From: Diprion similis
Taxonomy: Eukaryota; Arthropoda; Insecta; Hymenoptera; Diprionidae
Direction: 5' to 3'
DNA length: 64,000 nt
NCBI RefSeq assembly: GCF_021155765.1
Contig: NC_060106.1
Coordinates: forward strand, 21,478,031 to 21,542,030
Part shown: in pieces, positions 1 through 11,173 of the stretch
Numbering within the stretch: the first letter of the stretch is position 1
How the letters are laid out: each line of letters starts with the position of its first letter
The notes under the pieces: model-generated
Told to the model about the DNA's origin: nothing
Seen by the model: only the letters and a program-made list of their open reading frames with translations
Databases searched by the model: none
Translations under genes and position numbers: made by a program

Positions 1-2323
1 AGAAAAAGGAGAAGTAGAAGAATGTGGAGAGATGTAGTGAGAGCAAAGACTCGTTTACAGCTGCTTGGATAGGGTCCCACATTGTTCTCTTTCCGTCATC
101 CTTTGATGCTCGCGAAACGTAATCTGCGTATTGTTATCATTCCTTGCAAGTATGTGAAATATCATAGGTACTAGCTAAATAGAAAATACATATTCACTGC
201 ATCGAGGTGAAATTAAGTCATAAATTATTACTAGAAGTGCCGATAACTGGTTCACTGAAAAAGGTAGTTTACAGGAGAGAGCGATGAAAATTTATTTATA
301 TATTTCAGAGAACGCTCTCTTCCTTCGCCCCCGTAAAATTAAACGGGGCTTGTTAGTTAGACCGTTCAATCGCGTCCATCTGACTTGTTGTAACGAGTAT
401 ATTTGTCAGTGGAGCTATTACGTTGCCTGATGGTTAACGTAGACCATCGCTGGGTGGCGTCTGAACCTCTTCGTAGAACGATGAAAAAGAAGACGGAAAA
501 AGAGGAGATAGACAGCTAGATGCATGCCTAGAACAGCATATATCGAGAGCTCGATACGTCGCCCCTGCAGCTCTTCCTCGGCAGCACAGCAACGTCATCA
601 GCTATCTTTATTCTTCGCGCGTTCCAATGCCTCGTCTCGTTTTACTATTTATCGATGCACACCCCAACACGTGCAGTCTTCGCTATACCGCGGCGTGATT
701 GTCGAGGGAAAAATCTCTTCTGTCTATCTACGACCTTTTATCTTTCTCATTCTGGCCTTTTATCGACTACCTAGTCGATTGATCTCGTCCTTTTCTATCT
801 TCAATTTAACAGTTTCAATGTCATTTCGATCCGTACTTGCTCTGCTCATCAGGGTTCAATTATTCTTTCATCCATTTACGTGGGTATAATGTGCGATTGA
901 TCGTTAACACCAATAAAAATCAACGAGCATCGCCCCATCGTCATTTAAATTGCTGTCACTAAACACGTATGGAGTAGCATATACATAGATATACATAAGT
1001 ATATATATATATATCTTTATACGTGGATGCAACTTGTTTTGGCATCGAATCGGACGATGACGTTGCACTCTGCGGTTTATTAAGTGGGTGGAAAATGTGG
1101 TGGTGGTGGTCTGATAATTAAGGTTCAATGTAACTTCTTTACTTTCAACATCCTCTGGATTTACTTTTCAAATGAAAACTCATACCTATATTCTTTATAG
1201 ATGCACCTTACATTTTCTTCCTACTCACTTGTCGATATAAACTTTCAGCAGAGTATTTTAGCGCTTCGCTTTCCTGCTATATCACAATCACACCTGTAGA
1301 AATCGATCGTACTTTTGACACGATTCATACATGCGCGTTTATGATCTCCGAGCAACTAAATAGGCCGTACAGCACACACAAGTGGATGGAATTTCAGAGT
1401 CAAATTTAGCCGCACTCTTCTAGGCATGCATCGTCGGTTCGTCTCTCGACGGTCTCTAATTGCGTATAGCAGTATAGCATATATTCTCCTTCTAATGGCC
1501 CGTGTATAATCATATACAGGGTGATCTTCTCATTCTGAACATCCCGTTAGATGGGATTTTTAACACCATAACCGAAGTAGCGATAAACGTGTTTCTTAGA
1601 GTTCAGACTAGAGTTATTGTGAAGGGTCTCGAAGTGGTCACAGGACAACGTATTCAACTTACACCCTCAATGCCTATAGATACAATATTTCTGCACAAAT
1701 CGGTTGGAGTTCGTAATAATAAAAATCTCGTTATTAGTTCGCAACCTTTATAAAAACGCGTAGTATATAAACATATTATTCTTTTGCTGACTCAGTACCT
1801 TCGAAGTCATTCTAAATAGTTATAAGACGGTGATAATTTATCTAAACCTCGTATTTCTGCCTCAATCCTTTTCAAGAATCATCAACAACAACAACTATTC
1901 TTAGCGATAAACGTTAGCTCGAGAACTTTATGTACGAAGAATAGTTTCTCTAGAAAAAAAAATCTTTTTACATACATAGACCCCCACTGCACTCTCATAT
2001 CACCGTCACACCAGACTATAGTGAGAGAAAGAAAGTATCTACAGAGTCAAGAGTAAAGCTGGGAGTCGAGACCCGCGAAGCTTGAAATTTTAATTGTATT
2101 GCACTTGAAAGTTGCGTTTGACTGTGTCTGTGTGAGCGCCTTTTGTATATTATATACTTTAATTACAAGGCATGCTAGCTACATTCGTGCTTGCGTACAA
2201 GTACACATATGCGTTTATGTATCTATATGTATATAATTATACTGCAGGGCTATTAAGAGTATATAGTACGCGCACTGATTTAGTTACACGTTGTGTCGTT
2301 CACTCACACACACACACGTGTCT

Positions 2324-2326
<3 letters not shown>
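1..2326. other. Non-coding stretch, no gene recognised
   Basis: No open frame here resembles a known protein. The longest frames (about 524-889 on + and 904-1128 on -) have low-complexity, intron-like translations and lack a good start context. Short TA and GT/CA microsatellite runs occur (around 1000-1016 and 2304-2318). It may be intergenic or intronic to a gene outside the window. Confidence 0.6.

Positions 2327-2415
<89 letters not shown>
2327..2415. repeat. (TA)n microsatellite, about 44 units
   Basis: An uninterrupted run of alternating T and A of about 89 bases, preceded by a short (CA)n run. The tyrosine/isoleucine-rich frames across it on both strands are products of the repeat and are not genes. 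Confidence 0.97.
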
Positions 2416-2417
<2 letters not shown>

Positions 2418-4660
2418 TCGTCAGTGGTCGAGTCGCGTGACACTTACGCACGTTGAACGTATAAAACACACAGTCAGACTCTGCGCGTATATAAGTTGTT
2501 ATGTATACGCAATAGCGAACACCGGACGAAAGACTTTTAGTAGAGCCTGTGTATTCAGTACCTTAACTTCTTCTTCGCGTAGTGCATGGCAGTGTTTTTT
2601 GTGCACTAACGTGCATTATTCGCGCAGTCGTTCGATATATAGTTCCGAGGGATAAAGTGCATTGACTTTGTTTGTTGTTTTTTTTTTTCACCTTTCTTTC
2701 TTTCGGTTTTTTTTTTTTTTTTTTCTTTTTGATAGTTCAAACGGTGTGAACGTCTCTTTATCATTCTGATACCAAAATTTAGTGAAGTTTATGCGGTGAT
2801 TTGAAGTGAAAATATAATACATATTAGTTTAAAATAGTTTAACAATATTTGTATATATAATTTATCAAACTACTCAGCAGCGTCGATTAGTTTTCTATCG
2901 ATTCGTGTACATTTCTCTCACACCTCTCCGAAGATCAATGAATTAACTTGAAAAAAGTGTGACGAATAATATCTTTTTTCTCAGCTTCTTCGTTGTTGTT
3001 GTTGTTTTTGTTGTTGTTGTTGTTGTTGCAGCAGACCTGCGGAGAGCGAGACGCGTTAATTAATTACCGGTAAACCGCGCAATGAACAGGATATTGAAAT
3101 TTATTTATTTATCGCATTTATACGCACTTGCACGTGCAGTCTTGATCGCTGCAGTCACCGGACGTCTGTTTGATTTCCATTTGGAAACGGAGGGGGGAGG
3201 GGGGATCAGTGTGCCCGGTTCTTTGTTGTTGTGACTCGTTTTGATCGGTTATATTATTCGAATGAAATTCAGGTTAAACCGTAAAAATAAAGAGAATAAA
3301 AAAAGAAAAGAAAAAAAAAAAATAACTAACGGATGTTGTAAAAATCCCTCCGCAATTTGCATCGCGCATCTTTTGTCAACTCCTCTCGTACCAGTAAAAA
3401 TAATTATTATAAATTATACAACTTTATCGTATAACTATCGCGTATAACTCTCGTTGTACGATCCAATTTCGGAAGATCCCTTTTATTTTTTTTATACATC
3501 ACGTTCCTCTCTACAAGGTATAAACTGAAGCCCTAGAGAGATTCATTCCTTTGGATTATGTTCCCCCGAGAGAGCATCAAGGGTATACGTATAGCATAGA
3601 ACTGAGTCGTTAGCAGAGGTCCTCGGTCTGTGGTCGGGTTCACACTTACGGATTCGTGATATTATATCTTATACAGCCCAGATCCAGTAGATCCTCAGGA
3701 ATTTCATATATAACACTTTTTAACTGACGTGTAAAATCATTTTTTTCGATCTAATACGCGAACAACTATAGCTTAAAAATGTTATCACTTAATTGGCTTT
3801 TTTACATCTCAGTTTTTGACAACGACGAAAAGTAAAAAAAAAAGAAGCTGTTAAACAATAAGCTTGAAAATTTACATGCTATATTACATTATATCAGTTT
3901 TTGAAAATATCATGTCGGGACTATACATATTCAGACGGTAAATGTATATATATATATAATTTTATCAACATTTCCAAGTAAAATGTAGTGCGGGAAATAT
4001 AGAAATTGCAAATCTTACGAAATTAATGTTGCGTATATGATAAAAACCACCACCTCTGACTTCCATACCGATGAGTCATTGTTCGGTAATTAATCGAGTG
4101 TTTAAACATACTTGCCCGGAGCTTTAGTATAATACATATTACCGCAATTTCCATCATAATTGAATTACTCTGTTCATACAAGCTTGAAATTGAATTATCT
4201 TAATAATAATAACAATAATAGTAATGTATTATATATCTGTAGGGGTGCAGTTTGAGTTCTAAAAATACCGCATAACCGAGATTGGTCGACGGGCGTTCGT
4301 TCGTGAGTTTAGATCAGTTCGGAATCCCGTGGTTTTTGACTACTCTTTTGAAAATCTATTTCGGTCGGTGCATTCGCGTGTCGTCGACGCCTCCGTGTTA
4401 CCGTACTAACACCCTGGCATCGTCAGTAACAGGAGGACGCACGCGCCTCGATTGAGATATCAAGAAAGAGAAAAACAAAAAAAAAACGAAAAAAAACTGC
4501 CAGTAAAATATTTACCATATATATATATATATACAGGCACATCCTATACTGCCCTCGGCGAAATTTTGTAAACCTGCGGATGATAATTTGAAAAACCGCG
4601 GAAGTATATAAACTTTTTCGGCTAACAACAGCTGTTTTTTAATCTTTCAACGTCTGGCAG
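2416..4660. other. Non-coding; possible promoter and 5' leader DNA
   Basis: No protein family is recognised. Just after the TA repeat lie TATA-box-like strings (TATAAAA near 2460, TATATAAG near 2487) and a more GC-balanced, CpG-containing stretch to about 2660. A similar CpG-containing stretch is at about 4270-4450. These look like insect promoter or 5' UTR DNA, but no transcript can be shown. Homopolymer T, (TTG)n and (A)n runs are common. Confidence 0.4.
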
Positions 4661-4701
4661 CATGGAAACATCCACCGTTGTGATCTTGCCTCAAACCCCT
4701 C
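4661..4701 (+). CDS. Candidate 41-nt exon starting with ATG (weak)
   Basis: A pyrimidine-rich tract ending in TTCAACGTCTGGCAG directly precedes an ATG at 4662. Thirteen codons (METSTVVILPQTP) and one extra base follow before a donor GTAAGC at 4702. Acceptor, ATG and donor together make a plausible small first coding exon ending in phase 1. It does not join septin exon 2 in frame, because that exon needs phase 0. Without splicing the frame ends after 28 codons. Chance occurrence is quite possible. Confidence 0.2.
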
Positions 4702-5303
4702 GTAAGCAAATCCTTTCAAGTGTATTCAAAGGACTAATAACCATATTCCTTTAATTTCTTATATGTAAATTTGTTTTCTTCTTTTTATTGGGGCGTGTCG
4801 TCTTGTTATTATTCTCGATTGAACTGTATAGGCTCTTTTTGATTAGACAAAAAAATAAAAATAAATAAATAAATAAATAATGATCTTGATCAGCAATCTT
4901 ATAACTATAATCTAATTCGGATTTATTATTATAGGTACAATTGAAACGTGCAAACGTAATAAAAACTGAATACTTTTACATTTAAGTATAAATGTTGAAT
5001 TTATTTTTATCATAAATATACATATATACATATTAATATAATGTGTTCAAAAAAAAAAAAAAAATTATAACCAATAATGATTAATTGTGTTTTTCCCAAT
5101 GTTCCTTTGTTCCTGTTTCCCGCGTCCTCTTTTCATCCATAACTCGATAACGCTCCACTAAATAAAATTATGGTAATTTTATCCCCCTTCAATTTACACA
5201 TAATTTAATCCTTTTTTCCTTGGTAATCCCCCCCCTTGTTCTTCTCTTTTCCATTCCCTATCCGATCCCCACTCCTTGCATTTTTGTTTCCGGTTTTCCG
5301 CGG
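4702..5303. other. Non-coding, A/T-rich
   Basis: Contains (AAAT)n near 4850-4880, an A tract near 5050 and pyrimidine-rich DNA. No coding signal is seen. Confidence 0.6.
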
Positions 5304-5399
5304 ATGTTGGTCGACCGGCTGCTTGATCGCCTGGACAACGACGACGACGACGACGACGACGATGACTACGACGACATCACCGCGGTCACCACGGCAGCG
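5304..5399 (+). CDS. Candidate first exon with poly-Asp run, phase 0 donor
   Basis: An ATG at 5304 opens 32 codons (begins MLVDRLLDRLDN, then nine Asp, then YDDITAVTTAA) that end exactly at a consensus donor GTAAGTCA at 5400. The exon is 96 nt, so it ends in phase 0, the phase required by septin exon 2 at 21940. An alternative septin first exon is therefore possible. The (GAC)n repeat alone could also produce such a frame, and no protein similarity is recognised. Confidence 0.22.
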
Positions 5400-7053
5400 G
5401 TAAGTCACCAGTAACTAACCACTGATAAGACCCGCCACACAGGCAAGAAAAACTCGCTCGCTACAGCCTATATGATATTATACATTTTCAAACTCTAAGT
5501 AGGTTTGATAAATTAACACACCAGTTCATATATATATATATGCTCGTCGAGTTCGTTCTGCGGTAGTCAGTTTATATTATACATATACTCATAGTTTTAT
5601 GGTGGTACCGTATTTATTGACGAAATTATTGCAGAATTAGTTTTATGTTAGTTAGCAATCAACAACTCGTTCAGTAATCTCGTTACTGCTGCAGTGTTGA
5701 CGAGTTTTATAATCCGCGTGATCTTTAAATAGGATTATGATATAATGTTCGTGTAGAAATATTTGCAGTGAATTCGTTACTCTCACTCTTTGAATTGTAT
5801 AAATAATATGCGGATGATGTAATGAATCATTATAATCTCTCCACGTTTTACAAGATTGTGCGTTATCGTTACACCGCGTTCAACCACGCCTTTTCGTTAC
5901 TACAAAGCTTCATGGTTCATTACTTCTGTCTATCTATAGGTATTCGAAGCTAGAGAAATTTCGTTCGTACGGTTCATGCAGGTTTCCTGCAGACAATATC
6001 GAACAACACGTGAGAATCTTTCTTCCCACAATTTTAAATAAATATACTACGTTTTGTAACTTATGATCATTATAGGAAACTCGGAAACTTTGAACTATAT
6101 ATAATATATGTAATATTACAGAGTACGATCATCAGCGTTGCTTGAATTACAAAATTGATGAAAAAGTAAATTGTGTACAGTTTTCAGCAGCCGTTTCTTA
6201 ACAGAGAAATTTTATAGCTATACGTTAGTCCTTCCATGTCTTGTCCTTCTTGTCGCTGCTGTTCACTCTCCTTCTAATTTTCATTAATTTCATCTCATGT
6301 AAAACTTCTTAGACATAAATTCATCAGTTTACCAGAAGTTCAATACAGTTTTTTTTTCTTTCTTCTAACAACTCTTGTCATGCAAAATTTTATCACGCGA
6401 AATGGCTGAGACTGTTATAACGGAATTATGAAATTCTTTGACGGGGGAAAAAATGATTTTCATTCTCCTATTTCACGCATCATCAGATTAATGGTAAAAC
6501 ATTAATGATACCAGTCATACGCACACACACACACACACGGATTGAGAGAAAACGCGAGCAAGGAACTTGTGGCAGCACTGTAATAGCGTTAGAGCTACGT
6601 GGTCGATTCACAGTCGCATGAGTAACGAGTAAATGCTGCAGTGAGCCGGTCGTATAGGACGGAAGAAGAGAGACACATCCAACCACGCACCGTGATAATT
6701 GAAAGAAAAAATGACGTTCTAGTGACGTTTTAACAGTGGTGAAAAAGTCAGATTTGAATAGTGAGAAATCTATGAGTTTCATTTGTTTCGTTCTCTCATT
6801 TTTCCATCTCATTTTCTATCCAACGATATCATCACGTACATATACTTCTACCTACAAGACCGTAGAATATTATAAATCGAATCGTGAATTATTTTTTTTT
6901 TTAACGAGTTAGTGTCAGAGTTGTGAAATCGCGAGTGAATATCAAGTTCCCACACACTTCCAAGTTTGACGGGGAAAGACGAGAAAGCAAGGAGATAAGA
7001 GAACGAAAGAGAATCAAGAACCGGAGACCATCCGATTCCGAAGGTTCTCTAAA
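5400..7053. other. Non-coding stretch
   Basis: Intron-like DNA with a (CA)n tract near 6523-6538. About 6900-7053 is less AT-rich and could be the 5' leader of the candidate exon that follows. Confidence 0.5.
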
Positions 7054-7161
7054 ATGTTGACTACGCCCGCTGCTGCCACTGCGACAAGACGTCGTTTGAG
7101 CCCTTCGATGCTCGCTAAATACGACAGTGCAAACCAGAATCATCGAGACCCGTCTGAACAG
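7054..7161 (+). CDS. Candidate alternative first exon, phase 0 donor
   Basis: An ATG in the context CTAAAATG opens 36 codons (starts MLTTPAAATATRRR, ends HRDPSEQ) and meets a donor GTAGTC at 7162. The length of 108 nt leaves phase 0, which would read directly into septin exon 2. The peptide is Ala/Thr/Ser-rich and basic, like the disordered N-termini of septins, but no homolog is recognised. It could be an alternative septin start, the start of another gene, or chance. Confidence 0.27.
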
Positions 7162-8439
7162 GTAGTCGAACGATAAGAATTCATTTTTTCAAGCTTCAAT
7201 CCTAACAGTATGCAGTTTTGCAACAGTTTCCTGCACTCCATTTTCCTCTTCGCCTATATTGCCTGCAGAGAAAAACGTGCTGGTATATGTACGAATGTTA
7301 TACGACGTCCGGTTATACCGCACACGAAGATATTGTATGGCAAACTGTGACATTCTATTGTGCCGCATAAGATCAACATCGTTTTGTTTTTCGTTTCGGA
7401 TTTTTTCTCTTCTAATGTGAATTTTTTTGGTTATATAATAATCATTTGATGCAGTAACTTCGTTTGTACTACCATCGAGTGGTGTTATATATTTTTGATA
7501 TTGCGGTCAAGATGATTGTACAGGAATAGATGATCTAATATTCACCTGCCTCATTTAATCGCGATGTGCATAGTTGTGATTAACAATAAGTATTATGGAC
7601 TGTTTGCAGTGTCTCTTGTTTGATATAATTGGTATGCTAGATACGATGATAGGAAGTAGCCTAACAGAATGCCGAGAGTGCGTCGCGTTGGGCTGAATAA
7701 CTACACGTGAGTACGCCGTAATTGGTCCTTCTGACCATTGAGCATAGCGGTTTTTAAGTCGTGGCGTGCTTTTCTACACGCGTGATGGTATACTGTTATG
7801 TTTTCAAACGCCACCTGCATTAAGTAACATATTATTCCATTTGTATTGTCGACGCATACTAGTTTCCGCCCTCTAAGACGGGTGACTCGATCATAGTTGA
7901 GGTTGGGCCAGGTTCCGGCTTAAGTTCTTCCTTACCGACCGGTATGTCCTGAAAATTGTTAACTTTTCATTGAATTACGCGTGCGATTGTTACATTTTAT
8001 AAATTGCAAGTTATTCGACAGGAAGTAAATTACAACAATGGATCTAGATTTAAGAATCATGTTTCCTATCTACATACACGGTGTAAAATTCTTACTCTTT
8101 AAATCACGTTCAATAAGACTAAAGGCGGTATTTCATTGATTACACGCTGATCTATGAGACGTGAAAATTGGAACACCCTGTTCTTAGGTGTTACGTTCTG
8201 TGATACTTGAGCCTGGTGAGCTGTTGAATGGCGGGACGTCAAGCAACGTCAAGTCACTATACTTTAGACTCTCTGTGTTATACTATACGGTACACGTTTA
8301 CTACACAACCGCCGATACCATGTGTGATGGTGTACTTGGGACAATGACGTTATAGACAATAGAAAAAGTGACTTATTTTCATTCCAGCATGAGGGTACTT
8401 GAGCCCTTGCTGTTCAGGCTTATCGTTATATAGTTGGTT
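7162..8439. other. Non-coding stretch
   Basis: AT-rich DNA with no long open frame on either strand and no recognised domain. Confidence 0.6.
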
Positions 8440-8985
8440 TAAGGGACCATTCAAGTATCAGCTAACGCATTTATTGCTAATTTTTGTAGCCCACCCCTAG
8501 CGATAATGATTGGCAACGTTTGCTTGTTTTTTCCACTGCCGTTTTTTAACGTTAGTTAACGCTTTTTCAAAAGTTTATTGGCAAATCGATTCATTGCATG
8601 GGAATGCCAGAAATGCCATTTATAGTCATATCGTGATCAATTTATTCCTACTTTATAAAAATATTAATTATTAATACGCATTAACATGTTGGATAAAACG
8701 TGAATTTATTATTCATTAGGTATTAAATACATTATACTATTTTGTCTTTCTTCTTAAATACAAGCAATAAACATTATTTTTGCTAAAATATTATTACTGA
8801 ACAATTTTGAATAAATTGTTTATTATTTTCAAGCAAACAGCGTGTTTGAGTACGCACTTCGAATTTTCTATTTTAGATAACGCTTGCCTGGAATGCTTAC
8901 TACTAGTATAGGATAACATTTGATAACGTTTCTCTGAATGGCCTACCCCTTTTTCAGCGATAGCTAATACGTGAATAGCCCCTTA
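8440..8985. mobile_element. MITE-like element with ~30 bp imperfect terminal inverted repeats
   Basis: The left end TAAGGGACCATTCAAGTATC (from 8440) pairs with the reverse complement of the right end, TAAGGGGCTATTCACGTATT (ending 8985). The match continues inward (AGCTAACGC versus AGCTATCGC). The ~545 bp body is very AT-rich, with internal inverted motifs and no coding frame. This fits a non-autonomous DNA transposon. The superfamily cannot be assigned, and the TTA/TA-like flanks are only suggestive of a target duplication. Confidence 0.65.
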
Positions 8986-11173
8986 GCTTACAAAACCAGG
9001 AAGAACAAAGTGCTGTAAACAAAACTGGCGCCTATATATAATATACATACCTATACATATATGGTAGGTATGTATAACATACATGTGATATGTCGTGTTG
9101 ACTTAGGCTGGCAATTGTCAATAAATGCCTCATTTCCAGTTCCCGAAGTACAAACCATGCATGGCGCCAAAGATTGCTCCGAAATGCGTATATCAATAGT
9201 GTAAATAATGAAACCATCTACTGTCAGTGTACTAATAATGGCTACGTATGTTCATGTATAACGATAAGAATTCAATTTGGTTTGTGACCCGAAAATTAGG
9301 TTACACAATTTCTCAAACACGTTTTTCATACCAATAACGAAATGTCAGATAAAATAAAGCTCTGCAAAGTTAAACCCTCGACCATTGAAACAACCGATAT
9401 TGGATGTCTAATCAGGGGATCTTTTTCCGGACATTCCACGAATGGCCTGTATTCTAAAAACTGTCTCGAGGGTTGTTAATCCTCGGTGAAGCAAATGCAG
9501 TATCTCAACAGGCCTGAGGGCCTCCACCTAGTGCGTATACATACGATGTATGTATGTACATACGTAAAAGAAGGTTATCTCGAAAGGAAAAGGTCGTCCA
9601 CTATGCGGAGGCGGCAATAAAAAAAAAACCTCAACCTTCATCGCTGCAGATAAAGCAGTAGTGCAGTTATAAACGAAACACGGGTTGCTCGTCGGCAGGC
9701 GATATCTGTTTTTTCAAGAACAACAAACGAGGGCGCGAGTTTAAAGAGAAGAATGTCGAATTACCGACCGAGTATTTTACACCCCCCCCCCCCCCCCCCC
9801 CCCGTGGTTCACGGGTAAAGTGAAATCGTTTTTCAAACTTCGGGAAATCATTACAGAGTTTGCAATTATTGTGAATTGGTATAATGGTGATTGAAAAACA
9901 AAGTAAATTAGAGGAAAAAATATTAAACACCCGCGGAAAGAATGTTAGCTCTGTGGGTAACATTGGAAGGTCCGACGGTATCCCTTGTCCTACGCCTATG
10001 GTCCGTCGAAATTGGGGATGGCAGCACATGCGCGAGGGTTGTCGCGGCGTGCTGCAGAGACTCGTGGTGGGGGGTGCAGTGGCGTAGCCATCATCTCTGC
10101 CCCCACCGCGTTGAGCAGCTGCGTCAGGCGTGGTCGTCGTGTTCGCGTCGTGAGTGAGTCGACGGCAATTCGGCATTCAGCGCGAGCGAGTCGCCGTTTG
10201 GTTCGCCGCTGACTGTCAGTTGAACGGTTAAACCGACGCCGGTAGAGGCAAACACGTTCGTCGAGAAGTTTGTCGCCTCGCGCACATACACACACACGCG
10301 TTGTGCGAAAAACGACGGATCAAAGTCCCCAGGTTAACGGGAGGGAACCTCTCCCTCTTATTTGTTTACTTTTCATTATTTTACAAGACCGTCACGATTT
10401 CGGCTCTCAATAACGCTCGATTATCAGGCTCTCTGTAATACACGCAAAACAATGGAACGAAAAGTGAGAGTGGTCTCGTCCTCGTCGTTTCTTTGCTTCA
10501 CTCGCCTCGTTCGTAAGACGTGAATCATCTGGCGTGCCGAATTTACCCACACAAACAACAGTGTCGAAGGTCCTGCCGGTGGAAAATCGTTCGTACAAGT
10601 CTGCTGCCGCTTCTTTTACGGCAAAAACGGGGCGGTTGATTGAACTAGGATTTTTGAGCCATAGGGATAACGGGTATATTCATATATAGCAAAAGTCTCT
10701 CACGGGGATGTATTATTTTGTCTGTGTGACAAGTGGATGAGAAGATCATAAGTGCGGTCGTCGTCTTCGTTCGAATACGAACACATATTCAAAAAATAAA
10801 CGGACATTACAGTTTTATTCCTAACAACAACTCTCGCTGTTGTTGATTCCAGTTGTTAATGAGAAACCGCGTCGTAGTGAATATTCGACAATTCTGTTTA
10901 ACCCCCAAACTTACGTTACAAACTGCAGTGGACACTTTGAGGTTGAAGAAGAACCAACGTCCGGTGATTAATAACGCGATAAGATTTGGAATATTCATCG
11001 ATTGTAACAATCGGAAAAGGGACGAGCGGATAAACCCAAAGCCGTGAGAGCAGCAGCAGCAGCTACTAGGGTCGAAACCGTAAAAGTTCGGAGTAGCACG
11101 AATCGAGAGGAACGAACATAGCGCGGTGAAGACGTGACTAAAAGAAAAAGAAGAAGAAGAAGAGAAAGATAAG
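8986..11173. other. Septin upstream region, probable promoter and 5' UTR
   Basis: Apart from the poly-C tract, no gene is seen before the septin start codon at 11174. From about 10000 to 11173 the DNA is richer in CpG and GC than its surroundings (for example 10120-10330), as expected for a promoter and leader. Frames reported there on both strands are mutually overlapping and unlike any family. Confidence 0.45.
9782..9803. repeat. Poly-C homopolymer, about 22 nt
   Basis: A single uninterrupted C tract. On the minus strand it encodes the run of glycines seen in a spurious frame. Length may be inexact because of sequencing of homopolymers. Confidence 0.95.

Noticed and set aside
2172-2469. 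Tyr/Ile-rich frames on both strands
   Set aside because: They are translations of the (TA)n microsatellite.
9667-10295. Overlapping frames of 60-170 codons on both strands
   Set aside because: Several mutually exclusive frames in GC-richer upstream DNA including the poly-C tract; no recognised protein, most likely septin promoter/leader.
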